Shown: positions 7,001 to 10,716 of the stretch, one piece after another | How positions within the stretch are numbered: the first letter of the stretch is position 1 | Layout of the letters: every line of letters begins with the position of its first letter | From: JBKJZO01 sp046715235 | GTDB taxonomy: Bacteria > Actinomycetota > Actinomycetes > BP-191 | Assembly (NCBI GenBank): GCA_046715235.1 | Contig: JBKJZO010000100.1 | Coordinates: 1-10,716, forward strand | Length of the DNA stretch: 10,716 nucleotides | Direction: 5' to 3' | The notes under the pieces: model-generated | What the model saw: only the letters and a program-made list of their open reading frames with translations | What the model was told of the DNA's origin: nothing | The model's database searches: none | Translations under genes and position numbers: made by a program

Positions 7001-8280
7001 CGCTCGGATCCGGCTGGGCTTCCAACCCTGGTGCGGTCGGTGTCACCACGTACACGTGGACCGGCACACCCGCCGTACCAGGCACGGTGTCAGCCACCAC
7101 GACCAACAACGCGACTGTCGCCTCGGCTGCCGGCCCGTTCACGGTCACGGCCGACAGCACCGCGCCGAGCGCCGGCACGATCAGCTACCTGAACGGCCCC
7201 CAGGGCGGCACGTCCGTCTCGGTGAGCTTCACCACCGGCACCGACGCCGGCTCGGGTGTCGGCACGCGGTTGCTGCAACGCGCCCAGGCGACTCTGACCG
7301 GCAGCACGTGCGGGGCGTTCGGCGCCTTCGCGACCGTCACCGGCGGCACCAACCCGACCTCGCCGCACGTCGACACAGTGACCAACGGCAACTGCTACCG
7401 GTATCAGTACGTCGTGGCTGACAACGTCGGCAACACCCACACCGCGACCAGCGCCAGCGTCCTGAAGAGCAGCAACGCCTGCGGCACCACCCAGAACGTC
7501 GCGGTGGGCAGACCGGCGACGGCATCGACGACCTACGGCAGTAACGCCGCGGCCAACGCCTTCGACGGCAACACCGGCAGCCGGTGGGAGAGCGCGTACG
7601 CCGACCCGCAGTGGATCAGCGTCGACCTTGGTGCCAGCAAGTGGATCTGCAGGGTTGTCCTGAACTGGGAGGCCGCCGCAGCCGAGTCCTACAAGATCCA
7701 GACATCCGAAGACGGCAGCGCCTGGACCGACATCACCTCCGTCACGGGCAGCAGCGGCGGGCTGCAGACGCTGACCATCACCGGCACCGGCCGGTACGTG
7801 CGGATGTACGGCATGACCCGCACAACTGTCTGGGGCTACTCGCTGTGGGAGTTCGAGGTGTACGCCGGCGCCACCGGTGACGTGCTGCTGTCGCAGGGCC
7901 AGCCGACGACGGCGTCCTCGGAGGAGAACCCCGGCCTGATTGCGGCATACGCGACCGACGGCGACACGATGTACTGCCGCTGGGCCTCCGAATGGGGTGT
8001 CGACCCGCAGTGGCTCCGGCTCGACCTCGGCCAGAACGCCAACATCCGACAGGTGACGCTGTACTGGCATGCCTCTTACGCCACCTCGTTCCAGGTCCAG
8101 ACATCCGATGACGCGATCATCTGGACAGACGTCTACTCGACGGCGACGGGCACCGGCGGCACGCAGACGCTGGATGTCACCGGCACCGGCCGGTACGTCC
8201 GGGTCCTCGGCACCGCCCGAGCGACCGCTGGGGGCTACTCGCTGATCGAGGTCAAGGTGTTCGGCACCCCGGCCCCGTAG
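4075..8280 (+). CDS. Giant secreted adhesin-like protein: FN3-like, Ig-like repeats, nested LamG, two discoidin domains
   Basis: This 1401-residue exported protein probably binds glycans or matrix; I see no catalytic motif. The signal peptide at 1-30 ends in SSA and is followed by YWSAPSVAGGSGSA, the same aromatic-Trp and Gly/Ser pattern as in the small proteins. Domains in order: FN3-like about 50-148; Ig-like module about 151-261; Cys-containing repeat 262-364; LamG-like about 373-795, interrupted at 393-594 by a second concanavalin-like domain (DSMTGSDGTLL to DNFSVTPL); second Cys repeat 801-918; second Ig-like module about 922-1026; third Cys repeat 1027-1129; F5/8 type C domains at about 1141-1264 and 1269-1399. 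TVYY recurs in both Ig-like modules. There is no LPxTG motif, SLH domain or C-terminal helix, so it is either released or held by partners. The ATG overlaps the preceding stop (TGATG), and AGG lies six bases upstream. A polysaccharide-processing role cannot be excluded, but binding is better supported. Confidence 0.88.
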   Translation: MFSTRSLRHRVLAVPAAACLVLVLALPSSAYWSAPSVAGGSGSARASSINQGAQPSTIVTTSSVAVSWAATTRSDGGPVDGYIVKRYDAGTLAPQTPILAACSGVIAGTTCTENGVPSGTWRYTVTPVLGANWRGAESVMSATAMVDVTAPTNSITLNALSGSAFKNSNTVYYNSNATGSFTLSNALTDAGTGPASSATATLGGTTTGWSHSPTTVSTPSGGPYVSGVFSWLTSATGPATEVVTGRDVANNSAPTTLTFTSDTTPPTPGSLNYLDGNTPAKSVLVSFSSGIDAGSGIATWRLRRASAALVGGTCSGFSSFTDLGPLDPASPYTDTAVTNGSCYRYQYVVTDNVGNVGTTASGSVAMVDYAGAVNTTPGLLSQWRLGESITARDSMTGSDGTLLTAHAGEVGSSWTHAAGPVNSVLTGNRARRSSGGNYSWDYASAVPASADYSVEAHFTKVSQLTSDNVAVIARLDPATNSFYAGEYYNNPDGTIEYSISEYTNGAWAGQLTAPSPGNPLAVGATARLRLEVRGGATTLLKLYVDGVLHVTATDSTAPITAAGRAGILDGDPGIAVSKSATTGAHADNFSVTPLAADSRGTNHGQYDGAPALGAAGVLTGDADTSVAFDASNDSVRIPREVLSDFSVEFWFKSTQGANTGSQFYDGAALVNADSAAVGANDWGTSLRSDGRVVGGVGNPATSIVSATGGYNDGAWHHVVFTRNSTTGAMVLYVDGSSANGGTATGTTGIRDTTEDITFGRLSGSLQNLYAGHLDEVSLFGAVLTPTTVSNHYALGASAPGDSTGPTGGSVDASGLVGAGSRYSTSTNLSLTLSKGTDPSGVAPTGATLSRATATLTSVGGTSNGVCGSYGSYAPITGGTDPVSPKSDTVTDQACYRYRYIVQDTLGNMTTYTSPDVKVDSTGPSTPTYSFSDLVGAYWGGSGSTVYYRPGAGSGGFLATATSTDAASGIADATFPALGSGWASNPGAVGVTTYTWTGTPAVPGTVSATTTNNATVASAAGPFTVTADSTAPSAGTISYLNGPQGGTSVSVSFTTGTDAGSGVGTRLLQRAQATLTGSTCGAFGAFATVTGGTNPTSPHVDTVTNGNCYRYQYVVADNVGNTHTATSASVLKSSNACGTTQNVAVGRPATASTTYGSNAAANAFDGNTGSRWESAYADPQWISVDLGASKWICRVVLNWEAAAAESYKIQTSEDGSAWTDITSVTGSSGGLQTLTITGTGRYVRMYGMTRTTVWGYSLWEFEVYAGATGDVLLSQGQPTTASSEENPGLIAAYATDGDTMYCRWASEWGVDPQWLRLDLGQNANIRQVTLYWHASYATSFQVQTSDDAIIWTDVYSTATGTGGTQTLDVTGTGRYVRVLGTARATAGGYSLIEVKVFGTPAP
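4858..5166 (+). repeat. Cys-containing repeat module, copy 1 (residues 262-364)
   Basis: This 103-residue module of the giant protein begins DTTPP and contains DAGSG, a TC-x2-F-x2-F segment and CYRYQYVVTDNVGN. Its two Cys residues (in GGTCSGF and GSCYRY) are suited to a disulfide. An ungapped hand alignment with copy 3 gives about half of positions identical. Confidence 0.85.
5251..5856 (+). other. Concanavalin-like domain nested inside the LamG domain (residues 393-594)
   Basis: The segment starts D-S-M-T-G-S-D-G-T and ends D-N-F-S-V-T-P-L, the usual boundaries of a concanavalin-like (DUF1080/3-keto-disaccharide-hydrolase-like fold) binding domain, with LYVDGVLHVTATDS and AGRAGI inside. The flanks, LLSQWRLGESITA before and AADSRGTNHGQYDGA after, join into a typical LamG_3 start of the form WRLGE..(A)DSxGxNxGxY. 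This indicates an in-frame insertion of one domain into another. Confidence 0.65.
6475..6828 (+). repeat. Cys-containing repeat module, copy 2 (residues 801-918), diverged
   Basis: This 118-residue copy is longer than copies 1 and 3 by about 15 residues, mostly in the first half. It begins DSTGP and retains the ATLT segment, GVCGSYGSY, a TGGTDPVSP segment shared in form with copy 3, and ACYRYRYIVQDTLGN. It is the most diverged copy. Confidence 0.8.
7153..7461 (+). repeat. Cys-containing repeat module, copy 3 (residues 1027-1129)
   Basis: At 103 residues it has exactly the length of copy 1. It contains DSTAP, DAGSG, STCGAFGAF, TGGTNPTSP and CYRYQYVVADNVGN. At DNA level it shares exact blocks with copy 1, such as TATCAGTACGTCGT and GACAACGTCGGCAA. 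It directly precedes the discoidin pair. Confidence 0.85.
7495..8271 (+). repeat. Tandem F5/8 type C (discoidin) domain duplication
   Basis: Two adjacent domains, 7495-7866 and 7879-8271, share DPQW, a (S/R)VDLG or RLDLG strand, IQTSEDGSAW versus VQTSDDAIIW, QTLxxTGTGRYVR and GGYSLIE versus WGYSLWE. A 22-base exact DNA match (7778-7799 and 8177-8198) and shared short blocks such as TCCAGACATCCGA point to a tandem duplication. Discoidin domains of this type usually bind sugars or phospholipids at loop tips. Confidence 0.85.
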
Positions 8281-8282
8281 TC

Positions 8283-8312
8283 CTGTCAGGCGCCAAAGGC
8301 GCGCGCTACGCT
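8283..8312 (+). promoter_or_regulatory. Candidate sigma-70-type promoter of the rimP operon
   Basis: TACGCT at 8307-8312 fits the actinobacterial -10 consensus TANNNT. CTGTCA at 8283-8288 is a partial -35 match 18 bases upstream. Transcription would start near 8319, about 40 bases before rimP. A small hairpin (GCGCC-AAA-GGCGC, 8290-8302) lies in the spacer and could also be the remnant of a weak terminator for the giant gene. Confidence 0.4.
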
Positions 8313-8361
8313 GTGGGCAAGATCGCGGAACGCCACAACACAACAGTCATCAGGAGGCCGC

Positions 8362-8865
8362 ATGAGCAGCGCGGCGGCAGCCCAGGTGCGTGCTGTGATC
8401 GAGCCTGTCACGGCGGCGCACGGCGTCGATCTCGAAGATGTCGTCGTGCGCTCTGCCGGGTCCCGCCGGCTGGTGCAGGTGCTCGTCGACCGCGATGGCG
8501 GCATCGACCTCGACGGTGTCGCGGACTTCAGCCGGAGCTGCTCCGAGGCGCTTGACGCTGCTGACGTGTTCGCGGGCGCGTACGTGCTCGAGGTGAGTTC
8601 CCCAGGTGTCGACCGCCCGCTGACCGAGCCGCGGCACTGGCGGCGCAACGCCGGACGTCTGGTCGAGGCGCGACTCACCGACGGCTCGACCGTCACCGGA
8701 CGGCTGACGGACGCCGGCGAGGCGTCGGTGACGGTGGCGGTCGGCTCGGGATATCGGACGCTGTCGTACGCCGAGCTGGCGCGCGGCGCCGTACAGGTGG
8801 AGTTCAACCGGCCGGGCGCACCCGCGACCGAGAACGACATCGACGACGAGGAGGCAGCACGATGA
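8362..8865 (+). CDS. rimP: Ribosome maturation factor RimP
   Basis: RimP binds the 30S subunit and assists late 16S rRNA and S12-region assembly in the cytoplasm. The 167 residues fit the family. The N-terminal alpha/beta domain spans about 1-88 and carries the signature YVLEVSSPGVDRPL at 74-87. The C-terminal SH3-like beta barrel (about 90-150) is followed by a short acidic tail (ENDIDDEEAAR). AGGAGG at 8352-8357, four bases before the ATG, fixes the start. It is the first gene of the rimP-nusA-ylxR-infB operon. Its stop overlaps the nusA start by four bases (ATGA). Confidence 0.96.
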   Translation: MSSAAAAQVRAVIEPVTAAHGVDLEDVVVRSAGSRRLVQVLVDRDGGIDLDGVADFSRSCSEALDAADVFAGAYVLEVSSPGVDRPLTEPRHWRRNAGRLVEARLTDGSTVTGRLTDAGEASVTVAVGSGYRTLSYAELARGAVQVEFNRPGAPATENDIDDEEAAR

Positions 8866-9896
8866 ACGTCGACATCGCCGCTCTGCGCTCCATCGAACGC
8901 GAGAAGGACATCGCGTTCGAGACCGTCGTCGAGGCCATCGAGAGCGCCCTTGCGACGGCGTACCGCAAGGTCGAAGGAGCCCGCGATCACGCCCGCGTCG
9001 AGATCGACCGCAAGACCGGCACCGTCATCGTGTGGGCGCAAGAGGTCGACGAGGAGGGCACCGTCCTGCGCGAGTACGACGACACGCCGTCCGATTTCGG
9101 CCGCATCGCGGCGATGACCGCCAAGCAGGTGATCCTGCAGCGGCTGCGTGACGCGGAGCAGGAGATCACATTCGGCGAGTATGCCGGACGCGAGGGTGAC
9201 ATCGTCGCCGGCCAGATCCAGCAGCACGAGTCGCGCAACGTACTCGTCAACCTGGGCAAGGTCGAGGCCGTGCTCCCTCCTGGCGAGCAGGTGCCAGGGG
9301 AGCGCTACGACCACGGGCTGCGCATCCGCGCGTATGTGCTGCAGGTCCACAAGGGAGTGCGCGGTCCCTCGATCACGCTCAGCCGCACGCATCCCAACCT
9401 GGTCAAGAAGCTGTTCGCCTTGGAAGTGCCGGAGATTGCCGACGGCACCGTCGAGATAGTCGCGATCGCCCGCGAGGCGGGGCACCGCAGCAAGATGGCT
9501 GTCCGCAGCAAGGTCGCCGGCGTCAATGCCAAGGGCGCGTGCATCGGCCCGATGGGCAGTCGCGCCAGGGCGGTCATGAGCGAGCTGCACGGGGAGAAGA
9601 TCGACATCGTCGACTGGTCCGAGGACCCCGCGGTGTTCGTCGCGCAGGCCCTGCAACCGGCGCGGGTCAACTCGGTCGAGATCGTCGACGAGGTAGCCCG
9701 GTCCGCACGCGTCGTCGTACCCGACTACCAGCTCTCCCTCGCGATCGGTAAGGAAGGGCAGAACGCCCGGCTGGCCGCGCGCCTTACCGGCTGGCGCATC
9801 GACATACGCTCCGACGCTGAGCCGGTGCAGGCCGTGGCTGCGGCCGGCGATGCGGGCAGCGAAAACGCGGCCGCTGCCGGTGGTGAGGGTCGATAG
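8862..9896 (+). CDS. nusA: Transcription elongation/termination factor NusA
   Basis: NusA binds RNA polymerase and nascent RNA and modulates pausing, termination and antitermination. The 344 residues are arranged as an N-terminal polymerase-binding domain (about 1-105), an S1 domain (about 109-175), KH1 with GPMG at 229-232 and KH2 with GKEG at 296-299 (IGKEGQNARLA). An Ala/Gly-rich tail follows from about 322. It lacks the C-terminal acidic repeat domains of the enterobacterial protein, as is normal in actinobacteria. GGAGG seven bases upstream, within the rimP 3' end, and the ATGA overlap mark the start. Confidence 0.97.
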   Translation: MNVDIAALRSIEREKDIAFETVVEAIESALATAYRKVEGARDHARVEIDRKTGTVIVWAQEVDEEGTVLREYDDTPSDFGRIAAMTAKQVILQRLRDAEQEITFGEYAGREGDIVAGQIQQHESRNVLVNLGKVEAVLPPGEQVPGERYDHGLRIRAYVLQVHKGVRGPSITLSRTHPNLVKKLFALEVPEIADGTVEIVAIAREAGHRSKMAVRSKVAGVNAKGACIGPMGSRARAVMSELHGEKIDIVDWSEDPAVFVAQALQPARVNSVEIVDEVARSARVVVPDYQLSLAIGKEGQNARLAARLTGWRIDIRSDAEPVQAVAAAGDAGSENAAAAGGEGR

Positions 9897-9908
9897 CAGC
9901 CGGAGAGG

Positions 9909-9914
9909 TACACT
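9909..9914 (+). promoter_or_regulatory. Possible internal -10 element before ylxR
   Basis: TACACT matches TANNNT in the short gap between nusA and the GTG of ylxR. No good -35 is visible 16-18 bases upstream. If it is used, the transcript would begin about 20 bases before the start codon. The call is weak. Confidence 0.22.
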
Positions 9915-9940
9915 TTTCCGCTGGGCAACGCCTCGTTCCG

Positions 9941-10192
9941 GTGCGCACCTGTGTGGGCTGCCGGCTCCGCGCGGCGAAACCCGACCTCCTTCGGGTAGTA
10001 GCGGTTGATGGCGCGCTTGTCGTCGACCGGCGAGGACAGCTGTCAGGGCGCGGTGCCTATCTGCACCCCGACTCAGACTGCCTGGCTCTCGCCGTGCGAC
10101 GCCGCGCATTCCACCGGGCGCTGCGACTCGAGGGCGAGCTCGACACAGGTCCTATCCACCAGCACTGCGAAGGCAGGTCGAACGTGCGATGA
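9941..10192 (+). CDS. ylxR: YlxR family (DUF448) nucleic-acid-binding protein
   Basis: This 83-residue protein has the family signatures RTCVGCR at the very start, a LLRVVAVDG strand and GRGAYLHPDSDC followed by RRAFHRALR. YlxR proteins are small RNA- or nucleoid-associated factors found almost always between nusA and infB; the cellular role is still debated (regulation or RNase P binding has been reported in some species). GTG at 9941 is the only plausible start: the frame upstream has no ATG or GTG back into nusA. It lacks a close ribosome binding site; the nearest purine-rich run is GGAGAGG at 9902-9908, too far to serve. Translation may depend on coupling or on a short leader. Confidence 0.9.
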   Translation: MRTCVGCRLRAAKPDLLRVVAVDGALVVDRRGQLSGRGAYLHPDSDCLALAVRRRAFHRALRLEGELDTGPIHQHCEGRSNVR

Positions 10193-10282
10193 GCACCCGA
10201 TGAGCGTCCAGGCATGAGTACCGCAATGAGTTAACTCCGCGACCGGCCGAGCGGGACCCGCAGGCCAAAGAAGAGGGAGAAA

Positions 10283-10716
10283 GTGGCGAAAGTACGCGTC
10301 TACGAGCTCGCTAAAGAGTTCGGCGTAGAGAGCAAGACCGTGATGGCAAAGCTCACCGAGCTCGGTGAGTTCGTCCGGTCGGCATCATCGACGATCGAAG
10401 CTCCGGTCGTCCGCAAGCTCAAGGAAGCCTTCCCGGCTGTTGAAGCGCCCGCCACACCGGCCCCGGCGCGCAAGCCCGCGAAGAAGGCAGCCGCCCCAGC
10501 CCCGCCCGGCGACGGCGATTCCGCCTTCAACGCCGCCCCGATGCCCGCGGCGCCCCCGGCGACCCGTCCCGGCGACACCCCGTTCGCGCAGCCCGCAGCT
10601 GCAGCAACATCGGCCGGTACGCCGACGATGCCGGCCAGGCCCGCGGGCCCGGCCATGCCGCCGCGTCCTGGCAACAACCCCTTCTCCACCGCGCCGCGCC
10701 CCGCGCCGTCGATGCC
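10283..10716 (+). CDS. infB: Translation initiation factor IF-2, N-terminal part (runs off the right edge)
   Basis: IF-2 is the GTPase that places initiator fMet-tRNA on the ribosome. Only the first 144 codons are in the window. The GTG start at 10283 gives VAKVRVYELAKEFGVESKTV, the classic IF2_N domain at about 1-52 (also TELGEFVRSASSTIE). An Ala/Pro-rich linker follows with the PRPGNNPF motif typical of actinobacterial IF-2. The G domain lies beyond the edge. GAGGG ending five bases upstream supports the start. It begins 91 bases after the ylxR stop; the gap holds no clear promoter or terminator, so it belongs to the same operon. Confidence 0.95.
   Translation, partial: MAKVRVYELAKEFGVESKTVMAKLTELGEFVRSASSTIEAPVVRKLKEAFPAVEAPATPAPARKPAKKAAAPAPPGDGDSAFNAAPMPAAPPATRPGDTPFAQPAAAATSAGTPTMPARPAGPAMPPRPGNNPFSTAPRPAPSM

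Noticed and set aside
8172..8280. Cell-wall sorting signal or membrane anchor at the end of the giant protein
   Set aside because: The protein ends in the last discoidin strand followed by GTPAP; there is no LPxTG, hydrophobic segment or basic tail.
7090..8343. Long minus-strand open frame opposite the giant gene
   Set aside because: It is the antisense shadow of a GC-rich coding sequence: Arg/Gly/Ala-biased, no domain, no ribosome binding site, and it covers clear discoidin domains on the plus strand.
8286..10109. Long minus-strand open frame opposite rimP-nusA-ylxR
   Set aside because: It spans three unmistakable conserved genes on the other strand and its translation has no recognisable domain.
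1..10716. CRISPR arrays, tRNA or rRNA genes, insertion sequences
   Set aside because: I saw no direct-repeat spacer array, no tRNA-like cloverleaf, no transposase motif and no terminal inverted repeats; repeats present are within coding domains.

Overview
This window comes from a GC-rich actinobacterium. Evidence: strong third-position GC, GTG starts, the actinobacterial order rimP-nusA-ylxR-infB, and an IF-2 start with a long Ala/Pro-rich linker. I cannot place it more precisely from sequence alone.

Left part (1-3276, minus strand). Four genes read leftward and are tightly packed. In transcription order they are: a small exported protein with an AYW-type signal region (2791-3276); a C-terminally membrane-anchored surface protein with a Pro/Ala-rich stalk (1718-2746); a membrane diguanylate cyclase with GAF and GGDEF domains, an intact GGEEF active site and an RxxD inhibitory site (168-1721); and the first 41 codons of a lipoprotein that runs off the left edge (1-123).

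Centre (3277-3592). A 316-base divergent intergenic region carries two perfect hairpins and presumably the promoters for both directions.

Right-centre (3593-8280, plus strand). A second small exported protein (3593-4075), paralogous to the two surface proteins on the other strand, is coupled by a one-base stop/start overlap to a 1401-residue secreted multidomain protein. That protein has an FN3-like domain, paired Ig-like and Cys-containing repeat modules, a LamG-like domain with another concanavalin-like domain nested inside it, and two C-terminal F5/8 type C (discoidin) domains.

Right part (8362-10716, plus strand). The housekeeping operon rimP, nusA, ylxR and the start of infB serves ribosome maturation, transcription elongation and translation initiation. 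A candidate promoter lies just upstream of rimP.

Reading of the whole: the centre looks like an accessory cell-surface module. Three small proteins share one two-cysteine domain, one large protein looks like a carbohydrate- or matrix-binding adhesin, and a c-di-GMP synthase is co-transcribed with two of the small proteins. The module sits next to a conserved translation operon. A c-di-GMP-linked surface or matrix system is a plausible inference, but nothing in the window proves the regulatory link.
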